Assembly: GCA_044236545.1 (NCBI GenBank)
Contig: JBIIGI010000047.1
Span: 1 to 19,743 of the forward strand
Source of the DNA: UBA6821 sp044236545
GTDB lineage: Bacteria > Verrucomicrobiota > Verrucomicrobiia > Chthoniobacterales > UBA6821
Direction of reading: 5' to 3'
Length of the DNA stretch: 19,743 nt
A program made the translations under genes and the position numbers. Of the stretch, positions 5,804-13,327 are shown one piece after another. The notes under the pieces were generated by a model that worked only from the letters and a program-made list of their open reading frames with translations, had not been told where the DNA came from and ran no database searches. Every line of letters starts with the position of its first letter. Within the stretch, counting starts at the first letter, position 1.

Positions 5804-6442
5804 ATGAATAACCCCGGTTCTTCCAGACCGGGGTTTTCCATTTCCCCAAAATCCCCGGGCCACCGTTTTTGTGTTCTTGGCTCAGGCAAGGGGTCCAACT
5901 TTCGCGCCCTTGCGGAGGCATGGCGCGGAGGAACCCTCGGTTGCACGCCGGTGATCGTCCTCTCGGATATCGAGACCGCCGGCATTCTTGATCTCGCCAA
6001 GGAGTTCGGCATCCCGGGTCATTTCGTGGCACCGGGCCCCTTCCGGACCAAGATGTCCCCCGAGTCGGAGCGTGAGGTTGTCCGTCTGATTGAGGAGGCG
6101 AAAGTCGATTTTATCGTCCTTGCCGGATTCATGAGGGTCATCAAGGAGACGCTCCTGAGGGCCTTCCCCGGCCGGATCCTGAACATTCATCCCTCTCTTC
6201 TCCCCGCCTTCCGGGGACTCGAAGCCTGGCGTCAGGCGCTCGAGGCGGGAGTGAGCGAGGCAGGCTGCACTGTTCACCTCGTGGACGAGGGGGTCGATAC
6301 CGGCACGATCCTGGGTCAGAGCCGCGTTCCGATTCTTCCAGGCGACACGGCGGAGTCGCTCCATGCGCGCATCCAGGTCGCCGAGCACGAACTCTACCCG
6401 CGGATCGTCCGAGAATTTGCTGCGGGACTGAAGACCGCCTGA
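5804..6442 (+). CDS. purN: Phosphoribosylglycinamide (GAR) formyltransferase
   Basis: PurN transfers a formyl group from 10-formyl-tetrahydrofolate to GAR in purine synthesis. The 212 residues contain GSGKGSNFRAL, LAGFMRVI, NIHPSLLPAFRG and HLVDEGVDTGTIL. Catalytic residues N127, H129 and D165 equal N106, H108 and D144 of E. coli PurN with a constant offset of 21. That offset reflects an extra N-terminal tail of about 20 residues (MNNPGSSRPGFSISPKSPG). ATG 5804 is the only ATG, GTG, TTG or CTG in frame after the rpmA stop and before the conserved core. An AAGGG directly abuts it, too close for a normal Shine-Dalgarno. The hairpin at 5810-5835 lies within codons 3-11. The function is secure; the start is the uncertain point. 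Confidence 0.95.
   Translation: MNNPGSSRPGFSISPKSPGHRFCVLGSGKGSNFRALAEAWRGGTLGCTPVIVLSDIETAGILDLAKEFGIPGHFVAPGPFRTKMSPESEREVVRLIEEAKVDFIVLAGFMRVIKETLLRAFPGRILNIHPSLLPAFRGLEAWRQALEAGVSEAGCTVHLVDEGVDTGTILGQSRVPILPGDTAESLHARIQVAEHELYPRIVREFAAGLKTA
5810..5837 (+). terminator. Terminator-like hairpin at the rpmA-purN junction
   Basis: AACCCCGGT (5810-5818) pairs perfectly with ACCGGGGTT (5827-5835) around an 8-base loop and runs into TT, giving a short T-run of four shared with the stem. It looks like an intrinsic terminator or attenuator for the rplU-rpmA transcript, yet lies 6 bases inside the only plausible purN reading frame. Confidence 0.6.
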
Positions 6443-6761
6443 GGTTTTTTATCAGGAACTCAAGAATTGCTTGCCTGGCCGTTGCTTCGCATTTGAACTC
6501 GGGCTTCCCCAAGCCACTCGCCCCTACCGGGGCTGCTTCGCAGTCCTATCAGCTCCCGCCAGTCGCTGATTTGTTGCATCAGAAAAAGGGGAGATGTCGG
6601 GGCGATTCTGACTGCTGGGATCATCGCGCTCGCCAAGCTTTTTCTGCTGGCGGCCATTCATTTCGGAGCCCTCTCTTCTTCCTGATTTCCTGATTTCCAG
6701 ATTATCATCTGCCTATCCCTCATTCCCTATTTCCGATCACCCATTCCCTGATTTTCCGATT
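6443..6761. other. 319-base spacer between purN and the helicase gene
   Basis: I see no supported gene. Near the left is a small hairpin GGCTT-CCCC-AAGCC (6502-6515). From about 6680 the sequence becomes simple and T/C-rich, with repeated TGATTTCC, CCCTATTTCC and CCCTGATTTTCC-like words up to the helicase start. A 65-codon minus-strand frame (6460-6657) shows no recognisable family. Confidence 0.6.
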
Positions 6762-8774
6762 TTGTCCTCCTTCCGCCTCTTCGACCTCAATCCCGAGCAG
6801 TACCGCGCCGCCACCCATGAGGAGGGTCCGCTACTGATCCTGGCGGGGGCAGGCACCGGCAAGACCCGCGTCCTCACCGCCCGCATCGCCTGGCTGGTAG
6901 CGCAGGGAGTCGATCCCGCCTCGATCCTCGCCGTCACCTTCACCAACAAGGCGGCCAAGGAGATGCGCGAGCGTGTCGGCGGCATGGTCAATCCCGCGCA
7001 GGCCAAGCTCATCACCCTCTCCACATTCCACGCCCTCTGCGTCCGCATGCTCCGTCGCCACGCACACCTCCTCGGCTACAAGGAGAACTTCAGCATTTTC
7101 GACGAATCGGACCAGATGGGGCTCATGAAGAAGATCGCCGCGCGCATCCACGACAAGGAGAACCCTCTTGACCCAAAGCTCGCCCGCAACGTCATCAGCA
7201 AGGCGAAGAACTTCGGCATCGGCGAACCCGAGGAGACCGGCACGGCGCTTGGCAGCCTCTTCTCCAAGTATCAGAGCGAGCTGCGCACTCTCAATGCCAT
7301 GGACTTCGACGACCTCCTCCTCAAGGCCCGCGAGCTCCTTCGCGATCATCCCGAGGCCCGCGAGGACCTCAGGTCCCGCTACCGCCACATCCTGGTGGAT
7401 GAGTTTCAGGACACCAACAAGCTGCAGCTCGAGCTGGTCAGCCTGCTCGCAGGCGACGAGCGGCCGAACATCTGCGTCGTCGGCGACGATGACCAGAGCA
7501 TCTACGGATGGCGGGGCGCCGAGGCCTCCAACCTCCTCGAGTTCGAGCGACATTTCCCCGATCCCGAGGTCATCAAGCTCGAGCAGAACTACCGTAGCAC
7601 CGACGTCATCCTCAAGGTCGCCAACCGGCTCATCAAGAACAACGCCCGCCGCCGCGGGAAGAACCTCTGGAGCGACCGCACCGACGGCGACCCCATACGC
7701 ATCCTCTCGGCGGCCGATGACAAGACCGAGGCCGAGTTCATCGCCGACGAGATCCAGTCCTCGGGACCGCAGAGTTCCAAGGCCCGCCCCTGGACCGACT
7801 TCGCCATCCTCTACCGGATGAACGCCCAGTCGAGGCAGTTCGAGGAGGTCCTGCGCGAGCGCCGCATCCCCTACCGCGTGGTGGGGGGGAAGAGCTTCTT
7901 CGACCGTCGCGAAGTGAAGGATGTCGTCGCCTACCTCGGCGCCCTCCTCAATCCCGACGATGACAACGCGCTCCTGCGAGTGCTGGCCAACCCCCCGCGC
8001 GGGATCGGGGCCGCCACGCTCCAGCTTGCCACCGAGGCCGGAGCGAAGAACGGCAAGGGGCTCCTCGCCATCCTGAACGACCCCGAGCATCTCGACGTCA
8101 GCTCATCCCGAACCAGGGGAGCCATCCAGCGCTTCACCGAGGACTGGGGTGCTTACCGCATCCAGCTCCAGACGCCGGGGGCCGATGCCGCCGCCATCCT
8201 CAGGAGCATTCTCGAAGAGTGCGGCTACTTCGAGGACCTCAAGAAGAGCTGCAAGACCGACGAGGAATCCGACAACCGCCAGGAGAATGTCCGCGAGCTG
8301 CTCAATGCCCTGAGCGGCTACTGCCAGCGTCATCCCAAAGAGGGCGCGCAGGGCTTCCTCGACGGCCTTATGCTCGAGCAGGAAAAGGAAGAGGAGAAGG
8401 CCGAGGAACGCGACGGTGTCACCCTCATCACCCTCCACGCCGCCAAGGGGCTCGAGTATCCCGAAGTCTGGCTTGTCGGCGCCGAGGAGGGACTGCTTCC
8501 CCACGAACGCTCCAAGAGCGAGGGGACCGTCGATGAAGAGCGTCGCCTCCTTTATGTTGGCATCACCCGCGCCCGCCACCGCCTGACCATCACCCACTGC
8601 GCCACCCGGAGGAAATTCGGCAGCGTCATGTCCTGCACCCCCAGCTCCTTCCTGCTGGAACTTGCCGGCGAGGGGGTCGAGTCGGGTAGCATGGAAGAGA
8701 TTCTTTCCGCCCCGATGGAGGAGGATGAAGTTCTCGATGGATTTGCCCAAATGCGGGCGATGTTGAATGGGTAG
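6762..8774 (+). CDS. Superfamily I DNA helicase, UvrD/Rep/PcrA family
   Basis: This 670-residue ATP-driven 3'-5' DNA helicase carries all the expected motifs: Walker A AGAGTGKT (28-35), TFTNKAAKEMRERV (59-72), STFHALC (87-93), VDEFQDTN (212-219), VGDDDQSIYGWRGA (240-253), QNYRST (275-280), TLHAAKGLE (557-565), and VGITRARHRL (599-608). The length is near Rep and PcrA. The C-terminus lacks the longer UvrD/PcrA tail, so I do not choose between rep, pcrA and uvrD. Likely roles are repair, replication restart and clearing proteins from DNA. The start is inferred as TTG 6762, four residues before RLFDLNPEQ, because no ATG or GTG lies nearby. No Shine-Dalgarno is visible in the simple-sequence leader. 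Confidence 0.93.
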   Translation: MSSFRLFDLNPEQYRAATHEEGPLLILAGAGTGKTRVLTARIAWLVAQGVDPASILAVTFTNKAAKEMRERVGGMVNPAQAKLITLSTFHALCVRMLRRHAHLLGYKENFSIFDESDQMGLMKKIAARIHDKENPLDPKLARNVISKAKNFGIGEPEETGTALGSLFSKYQSELRTLNAMDFDDLLLKARELLRDHPEAREDLRSRYRHILVDEFQDTNKLQLELVSLLAGDERPNICVVGDDDQSIYGWRGAEASNLLEFERHFPDPEVIKLEQNYRSTDVILKVANRLIKNNARRRGKNLWSDRTDGDPIRILSAADDKTEAEFIADEIQSSGPQSSKARPWTDFAILYRMNAQSRQFEEVLRERRIPYRVVGGKSFFDRREVKDVVAYLGALLNPDDDNALLRVLANPPRGIGAATLQLATEAGAKNGKGLLAILNDPEHLDVSSSRTRGAIQRFTEDWGAYRIQLQTPGADAAAILRSILEECGYFEDLKKSCKTDEESDNRQENVRELLNALSGYCQRHPKEGAQGFLDGLMLEQEKEEEKAEERDGVTLITLHAAKGLEYPEVWLVGAEEGLLPHERSKSEGTVDEERRLLYVGITRARHRLTITHCATRRKFGSVMSCTPSSFLLELAGEGVESGSMEEILSAPMEEDEVLDGFAQMRAMLNG

Positions 8775-9055
8775 GCTCGCGATATTGCCTCGCTCGCTCC
8801 CGCTCATCTTACCCTGACGGGCTGCTCCTTCGCATCAGGCTATCCCGGCCGTTCCCATGGTCCGGTATTGGCAGATAGTGTTGTTGGTCCGTGCTCGCAG
8901 TATGATTTATCGCCCAAATATTTCATGACCTCTTCCATGAACCCTCGACCCGCCCGGTTATGGCGTAGAAAAAGCAGACCATCCACTCCCGGAAATTCGC
9001 GCGCGCTTTAAGGGAAAATCAGGCATAGGACACTCTGAGTCCAGGTGTCCGTGCG
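8775..9055. other. 281-base spacer downstream of the helicase gene
   Basis: No gene is supported. A 6-bp hairpin GGACAC/GTGTCC (9028-9050) lies directly before the first possible start of the next small gene. I see no T-run terminator after the helicase. Confidence 0.5.
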
Positions 9056-9442
9056 ATGCTTCGGGTGATGCACCATCACAACACACCCAACCACAACCCG
9101 GCCCTTGACGACGAGATCCTGAGCCACGGGGGCGTCCAGGACGAGCGCGGTCGATGCCTGGACATCCACGAGACACTTTTCCATTCGCCGACGGAGGGAT
9201 TTTATCTCCGGCGCGAGATCCGGCAGGGACTCAAGGGGCGCACCTGGGAGACGCTCGAACTTGGGGAGCTTGATGACCCGGCATTTTCGTCATCCACGAG
9301 GGTTCGCTTCCTGAAAGTTCACCGGCCCATGTCGCGCGATCAGGTCATGCGCTTCGTCATCAACGCCTACATGCCGACAACCGAAGGGATCCGGGAGGAG
9401 GCCCTCCGGTTCTTTGAGCAACACGGCGTGGTCCGCTCCTGA
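9056..9442 (+). CDS. Hypothetical protein, 128 residues
   Basis: I do not recognise this protein. It opens MLRVMHHHNTPNHNPALDDE; a second ATG at 9068 would remove four residues and avoid the hairpin that ends 5 bases before the first ATG. The body contains acidic and polar segments, a stretch RGRCLDIHETLFHSPTEGFYLRREI, and a C-terminal helical part MSRDQVMRFVINAYMPTTEGIREEALRFFEQHG. There is no signal peptide or membrane segment, so it is presumably soluble. It ends one base before the stop of the SMR gene on the other strand. Codon use resembles its neighbours and the frame is open through GC-rich DNA, which supports a real gene. A small lineage-restricted protein is my best guess. Confidence 0.6.
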   Translation: MLRVMHHHNTPNHNPALDDEILSHGGVQDERGRCLDIHETLFHSPTEGFYLRREIRQGLKGRTWETLELGELDDPAFSSSTRVRFLKVHRPMSRDQVMRFVINAYMPTTEGIREEALRFFEQHGVVRS

Positions 9443-9775
9443 TCAATGGACAGGGACCTTGGAGAAGAGGTTGAGGACGAGTGTGCCCGCCATGATCAGG
9501 GCGATGCCGAGTACGGCGGGTAGATCAAGCTGTTGCTTGTAGAAGAGCCAGCCAACCATTGCGACCAGCGCGGTCCCAACACCCGACCAGATCGCGTAGG
9601 CAACCCCCAGCGGAAGCGTTTTGAGCGTGAAGGAGAGGCAGGAGAACGCCACGCCATAGCCCGTCACGACGATGATCGAGGGGAGGAGGTGGGTGAAATT
9701 CTCCGAGGCCTTGAGCGCCGAGGTGGCCGCGACCTCCGCAAGAATGGCCAGCAGGAGAATGAGGAAAGTTTTCAT
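9443..9775 (-). CDS. Small multidrug resistance (SMR) efflux protein, EmrE/QacE-like
   Basis: The start at ATG 9775 gives 110 residues, the EmrE length, with four membrane helices. The proton- and substrate-binding glutamate E14 lies in ILAEVAATSALKAS. GVAYAIWSGVGTAL places Y60 and W63 at exactly the EmrE positions. The C-terminus LDLPAVLGIALIMAGTLVLN is also characteristic. SMR proteins work as antiparallel dimers in the inner membrane, exchanging protons for cationic drugs or, in the Gdx subgroup, guanidinium. The IWSGVG motif fits the drug-exporting (Qac) group better, though single-sequence judgement is limited. It follows the amidase gene by 19 bases and is the last gene of the ruvX-truA-amidase cluster. 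Confidence 0.93.
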   Translation of the reverse strand: MKTFLILLLAILAEVAATSALKASENFTHLLPSIIVVTGYGVAFSCLSFTLKTLPLGVAYAIWSGVGTALVAMVGWLFYKQQLDLPAVLGIALIMAGTLVLNLFSKVPVH

Positions 9776-9794
9776 GTGCGTGTCGAGGGGTGGA

Positions 9795-10886
9795 TCAGCG
9801 GAACTTGGCATGGAGCCAGCCGTAGGGAAAATGGTCCCCTGGGCAATCCGTGGGACGGGGGTTGATCTCCTTGTGGGCGTGGACGATCGCCTGCCGGCCC
9901 TGTGACTTGCCGACGCGGCTGCGCAGGTAGGAGACCAGTTCCTCGAGCGCCCCGATCTGGGCCTTGGTCGGTTGGTCGCGGTTGTAGTCGCCGACCAGGC
10001 AGATGCCGAGCGCGATGTCGTTGAGGTAGTCGCTTGCGACATGGCCCCCGTTGATCTGCCGGGTCCAGCGGTTGCCGATCTCGACCTGTCCGTCGCCTGA
10101 TCCGTGTCCGTCGCCGATGACGAAGTGGTAGGCCAGGCCGTTCTGCATGTGGCGGACGCGAAGGTGGTAGATGTCGAAGACGCGGGCATTCCCCTCGCGG
10201 GTGCCGCTGTTGTGGACGATGATGTATTTCCAGCGTCCCTTGCGGACGTGCGCGCGGTCGATCGCGGCACGAGTTGCCGAACTCAGATAGGTGTAGCTTT
10301 TACGGGATCCGAAGAGCCTGCTCCACAAACCCTCCGGAGCGGCGGGTGGGGGCGGGGCGGGCTCCAGTCCCTGCTCCGGCTCGACGCCCGATTTTTCGAT
10401 GGTGATTGGGGCGGAGGGTGTCGACCCGTGGGGGAGAGGGAGGGTTGTGGAGGGGGCTTCCGAAGGGGGTGTCGGTGAGCTTTGCTGGCTGGATCCTCGG
10501 GTGGCTGCGGAGGTGCCGGGAGAATCGGGTGAATGGGAGGCGGACGATGGGGAGGATGTGAATGAATCCTTACGAGGGGAGCCGCCCTGGGAGCTTCCCG
10601 GGGAACTCTTGGCGGAGGAGTTCCTGCTGTGGGAACCCGCGTGCGACCCCGACGAGGCGGAGCGTTTCTTGGAGGAGGAACCCTTCTTCTTGGAGGAGGA
10701 CTTCCCTGTGGAAGAGGGGGCGGGGGATTTCCTGGGGCTCTTGGAGCTGGAGGAGCTGTGATGGCTCTTGCGGAAGAGGGCTTTTTTCTGCTCCGCCGTC
10801 AGTTCGGCAAGTAGGGAGGGTGTGCCGACGCCGCCGCACACCAGAAGGATCAGGAGCAGTCTGCAGGGCGCCGCGAAGTGAAACAC
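9795..10886 (-). CDS. Exported N-acetylmuramoyl-L-alanine amidase (PGRP/amidase_2 fold) with serine-rich linker
   Basis: The 363 residues start at GTG 10886. Residues 1-28 form a signal peptide (LLLILLVCGGVGTPSLLAE). Residues about 42-160 are a low-complexity Ser/Lys/Pro/His linker with KSSSKKKGSSSKK-like blocks. A short proline-rich stretch (175-184) follows, then the catalytic domain at about 195-363. IIVHNSGT (H225), HAHKEIN (H336 or H338) and TDCPGDHFP (C348) supply the zinc site expected of PGRP-type amidases, with a cysteine ligand. GLAYHFVIGDG and GICLVGDYN are family segments. It would cleave the bond between MurNAc and L-Ala in peptidoglycan in the periplasm, for growth, division or recycling. 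The basic linker may let the domain reach or bind the wall. truA lies 9 bases upstream and the SMR gene 19 downstream. Confidence 0.88.
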   Translation of the reverse strand: MFHFAAPCRLLLILLVCGGVGTPSLLAELTAEQKKALFRKSHHSSSSSKSPRKSPAPSSTGKSSSKKKGSSSKKRSASSGSHAGSHSRNSSAKSSPGSSQGGSPRKDSFTSSPSSASHSPDSPGTSAATRGSSQQSSPTPPSEAPSTTLPLPHGSTPSAPITIEKSGVEPEQGLEPAPPPPAAPEGLWSRLFGSRKSYTYLSSATRAAIDRAHVRKGRWKYIIVHNSGTREGNARVFDIYHLRVRHMQNGLAYHFVIGDGHGSGDGQVEIGNRWTRQINGGHVASDYLNDIALGICLVGDYNRDQPTKAQIGALEELVSYLRSRVGKSQGRQAIVHAHKEINPRPTDCPGDHFPYGWLHAKFR

Positions 10887-10895
10887 GTGGTGATG

Positions 10896-11711
10896 CTAGC
10901 GGGTTTTCCGGTCAATTCCAACTTTACCAATCCGCCGTCCGGGCGTCTTGGGACCGTAGATGACTTTGACAAGATAGAGGCCCTCGGCCGGTGCCATCGC
11001 GGGGGTCGGCCACGGCTTTCCGGCGGCGAGGCGTGCAGCGAAGGTGCCGATGTCCTCCTTGCCCTGCGCCACGCGGATCATGGCGCCGACGATCATCCTC
11101 ACCATGCGGTAGAGGAATCCGTCGCCTTCCAGGGAGATGCTCAGGGCGGGGCCCCTTTCCCGGAAGGTCACGCGGTGCAGCGTGCGCACGGTTTCACCGG
11201 GGAGCGATCCGGAGTTGGCGCAGAATCCGCGAAAGTCATGAGTCCCCTCCACAAGCCCGGCGAGTTGACGGATCGCCCCGCGGTCGAGGGCCCCGTACAG
11301 GTGCCAGGCCCTGCGGAGCAGGTGCGGGGGCAGGACCGGCCCGTTCCGGATGTCGTAGCGGTAGATCTTGCCCGTGGCAGAGAAGCGGGCGTGAAAGTCC
11401 CCCGCGGCGCGGGTGGAGCTCAGAACGCGCAGCTCATCGGGAAGTTCGGCATTGAGGGCCGCCATCCAGCGGCCCGCCTCACGCATCCTGCCGAGCCGGG
11501 CGACCTGAGCGCCGTTCAACTCGAAGTGAACGGTCTGGCCGAGCGCATGGACGCCCGCGTCGGTGCGGCCCGAGCCGTGGATCGTGACGTGTTCCCCGAC
11601 AATGCCGGCGACTGCTTTTTCCAGCTCGTCCTGCACGGTTCCGCGTTCGCGCTGGCTCTGCCATCCGCGGAAGGCCGTTCCGTCATAGGCGACGAGGAGA
11701 CGGATTTTCAC
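10896..11711 (-). CDS. truA: tRNA pseudouridine(38-40) synthase
   Basis: This 271-residue protein matches TruA in length and order. The start is GTG 11711, giving MKIRLLVAYDGTAFRGWQSQ. The catalytic aspartate is D51 in GSGRTDAGVHALGQ, which adds to the uracil base during isomerisation. Further motifs are YRYDIRNG, GTHDFRGFCANSGS and GDGFLYRMVRMIVGAMI. TruA modifies positions 38-40 of the anticodon arm in many tRNAs. It sits 6 bases after ruvX and 9 before the amidase gene, so it is cotranscribed with both. Confidence 0.96.
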   Translation of the reverse strand: MKIRLLVAYDGTAFRGWQSQRERGTVQDELEKAVAGIVGEHVTIHGSGRTDAGVHALGQTVHFELNGAQVARLGRMREAGRWMAALNAELPDELRVLSSTRAAGDFHARFSATGKIYRYDIRNGPVLPPHLLRRAWHLYGALDRGAIRQLAGLVEGTHDFRGFCANSGSLPGETVRTLHRVTFRERGPALSISLEGDGFLYRMVRMIVGAMIRVAQGKEDIGTFAARLAAGKPWPTPAMAPAEGLYLVKVIYGPKTPGRRIGKVGIDRKTR

Positions 11712-11717
11712 GGCCGA

Positions 11718-12137
11718 TCAGGGGGCGTTGGAGTCCAGCCAGTCCTGAAGGATCTGCACGGCGGCTGCCTGGTCGATCACGCTCCTCTGCTCCCGGCTGT
11801 TGCGGCCCGCCTCCTGAAGACGGCGTGTGGCGGCCGCCGTGGTCAGGCGCTCGTCCCAGAGGATGACGCGCGCCGGGGTGAGGGGGGTGATGGCGTCGGC
11901 AAGGGCGCGGCTTTTCTCCGCGGCCGGCCCGTAGGTGCCGTTCATGTTTCGCGGCAGGCCGATCACGATCACCCGGGACCCCTTGTCGGCCGCGACCCCC
12001 GCGATCTCAGCGGGACTTTCCGCACCCGCTTTCAGCGTCTTCAGGGGGTGGGCCATGTAGCCGAGTTCGTCGCTGAGCGCCAGACCGATGCGGACCGATC
12101 CGGGATCGACTCCGAGGGCGCGTGGTGTGTTGTTCAT
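11718..12137 (-). CDS. ruvX: RuvX/YqgF-family putative nuclease
   Basis: The start at ATG 12137 gives 139 residues (E. coli YqgF has 138). The upstream ATG at 12212 would add 25 residues of spacer-like sequence. It shows an RNase H-like fold: GVDPGSVRIGLALSD with the first catalytic aspartate, VIGLPRNMNGTYGP, LWDERLTTAAATRRL with the D-E pair, and IDQAAAVQILQDWL with the last aspartate. Family members act in 16S/23S pre-rRNA 5'-end maturation and have been proposed as Holliday-junction resolvases. It is the first gene of the minus-strand cluster. The 131-base divergent spacer before it is A/T-rich with near-duplicate GCAAAAAGTT words, the likely promoter area. Confidence 0.92.
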   Translation of the reverse strand: MNNTPRALGVDPGSVRIGLALSDELGYMAHPLKTLKAGAESPAEIAGVAADKGSRVIVIGLPRNMNGTYGPAAEKSRALADAITPLTPARVILWDERLTTAAATRRLQEAGRNSREQRSVIDQAAAVQILQDWLDSNAP

Positions 12138-12268
12138 GCCGCCATGACACAGGAGGGGGCGAAAAAAGCAAAAAGTTAAAAGGTGAAAGGCAAAAAAGTT
12201 GGCATAGGACATGATTTTTCCGATTCCCGATTGATTGGGAGGGGAGTCGGGGTTAGTGGTGAAGCATC

Positions 12269-12568
12269 ATGTCACAACTTTCCCTCAACAAATTTTCTGA
12301 AAACCTTCCCGTCAGCGGAACCATCGGCCTCTCGCAGGCGGCCGCGGGCCTCGGCCTCGGCCTCCTGATTGCCGACAAGCTTTCCGGGGAATCCCGCCGC
12401 AAGGCAGGCGGCATTCTCCTTGTGGCGGGCGCCCTGGCCCTCACTCCGGTGATCGCCGGAGTCGTCAACCGCGTACGCAACCGCCCCCACTCCTCGAGCC
12501 GCGCCCGTCGTCATCTGGAGTCGATCCGCGATGGTGTCGGATTCCATGATTCGGAGCACCTGATCTAG
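12269..12568 (+). CDS. Small two-helix membrane protein of unknown function
   Basis: This 99-residue protein is not recognised. Two hydrophobic stretches, at about 18-37 (TIGLSQAAAGLGLGLLIAD) and about 47-68 (AGGILLVAGALALTPVIAG), are joined by a short charged turn KLSGESRRK. A basic tail RVRNRPHSSSRARRHLESIRDG suggests a cytoplasmic C-terminus by the positive-inside rule. It is divergent from ruvX and 24 bases before maf, so may share a transcript with maf. It resembles the DUF-type glycine-zipper small inner-membrane proteins, but no family can be named safely. Confidence 0.65.
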   Translation: MSQLSLNKFSENLPVSGTIGLSQAAAGLGLGLLIADKLSGESRRKAGGILLVAGALALTPVIAGVVNRVRNRPHSSSRARRHLESIRDGVGFHDSEHLI

Positions 12569-12592
12569 GTCCTCGGATCACTTCACGGGCAA

Positions 12593-13195
12593 GTGACGCT
12601 GAAAAAAGGTCCCGCTCCGCGACGACTCGTCCTGGCTTCGGCTTCACCCCGTCGCCGCGATCTCCTTGCGGGGGCGGGTTTCGAGGTGATTATCCGTCCA
12701 GCCGGTGTTGAGGAGATCATGGAGGGACTGCCGCCGCGCGACCTTGTTCTCGCCAACGCGGAAAACAAGGCCCAGAGCGTGGCCGCCGTCACCCGTGGGG
12801 ATCTGGTCCTGGGTGCCGACACAGTCGTTGTCCTCGACGGGGAGGTGCTCGGGAAACCGCGCGACCTCGACCACGCCGCCGCGATGCTTGAGCGCCTGGG
12901 CGGCAGGGTGCACGAGGTGCTGACCGGGGTCTGCCTGCTGAGGGGCGGCACCGTGGAGTCCTGCGGTTTTGTCGAGTCGACGCGCGTCGCATTCCGGCCG
13001 CTTGATCGCTCCTCGATCGCCGCCTACCTCTCCGAGATCGATCCCCTCGACAAGGCCGGAGCCTACGCCGCGCAGGAGGACCGCGGGCGCTTGATCGAGC
13101 GGATCGAGGGCTCGCTGGAGAACGTCATCGGCCTTCCGGTTGCCCGTGTCATTGAGGCGATCGAACTTCACTTCGCGGAACCCTCGGCGGGGTGA
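12593..13195 (+). CDS. maf: Maf family nucleotide pyrophosphatase
   Basis: The 200 residues start at GTG 12593. The Maf signature LASASPRRRDLLAGAGF is at 14-30. ADTVVVLDGEVLGKPRD holds the catalytic aspartate, GRVHEVLTGVCLL follows, and DKAGAYAAQEDRG matches the DKAGAYxIQ motif except that the usual QG becomes QE. Maf proteins hydrolyse non-canonical or modified nucleoside triphosphates (dTTP/UTP in the YhdE group, m7GTP in the YceF group). The DKAGAY motif suggests the dTTP/UTP group. They act as cytoplasmic house-cleaning enzymes and some influence septum formation. The gene lies between the small membrane protein and the polysaccharide synthase gene. Confidence 0.92.
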   Translation: MTLKKGPAPRRLVLASASPRRRDLLAGAGFEVIIRPAGVEEIMEGLPPRDLVLANAENKAQSVAAVTRGDLVLGADTVVVLDGEVLGKPRDLDHAAAMLERLGGRVHEVLTGVCLLRGGTVESCGFVESTRVAFRPLDRSSIAAYLSEIDPLDKAGAYAAQEDRGRLIERIEGSLENVIGLPVARVIEAIELHFAEPSAG

Positions 13196-13327
13196 GACCA
13201 TCCCCTATCAGGCACCCGTCCGATGGTATACTTAAAGGCGACGGGATGCTACTGATGGGTGGAATGAAAGTCCGCGGGTTCCGATTCCCACACATGATGA
13301 GGTATTTCAGTCATAGCCCCGACCTCC

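Noticed and set aside
6460..6657. A 65-codon minus-strand frame between purN and the helicase
   Set aside because: It has no recognisable protein family and a low-complexity surrounding; not supportable as a gene.
6831..8090. A 419-codon minus-strand frame opposite the helicase
   Set aside because: It is a shadow of the helicase codon pattern, rich in Glu, Val, Leu and Gly without any motif.
6529..8834. Similar GGGCTGCT-TTCGCA words at 6529-6542 and 8819-8834 in two spacers
   Set aside because: The shared part is short and interrupted; it could be a repeat remnant but is not distinguishable from chance here.
10400..10765. Serine/lysine-rich stretch in the amidase as a possible frameshift or misassembled repeat
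   Set aside because: The frame stays open from the signal peptide to the zinc domain and the repeats are irregular, typical of a natural linker.
10878..12179. A 433-codon plus-strand frame across truA and ruvX
   Set aside because: It is antisense to two well-supported genes and has no family motif.
9022..12211. Shared 11-mer GGCATAGGACA at 9022 and 12201, both upstream of small unknown genes
   Set aside because: Many 11-base matches are expected by chance in 20 kb, and neither site fits a promoter consensus; the GG spacing fails the sigma-54 pattern.
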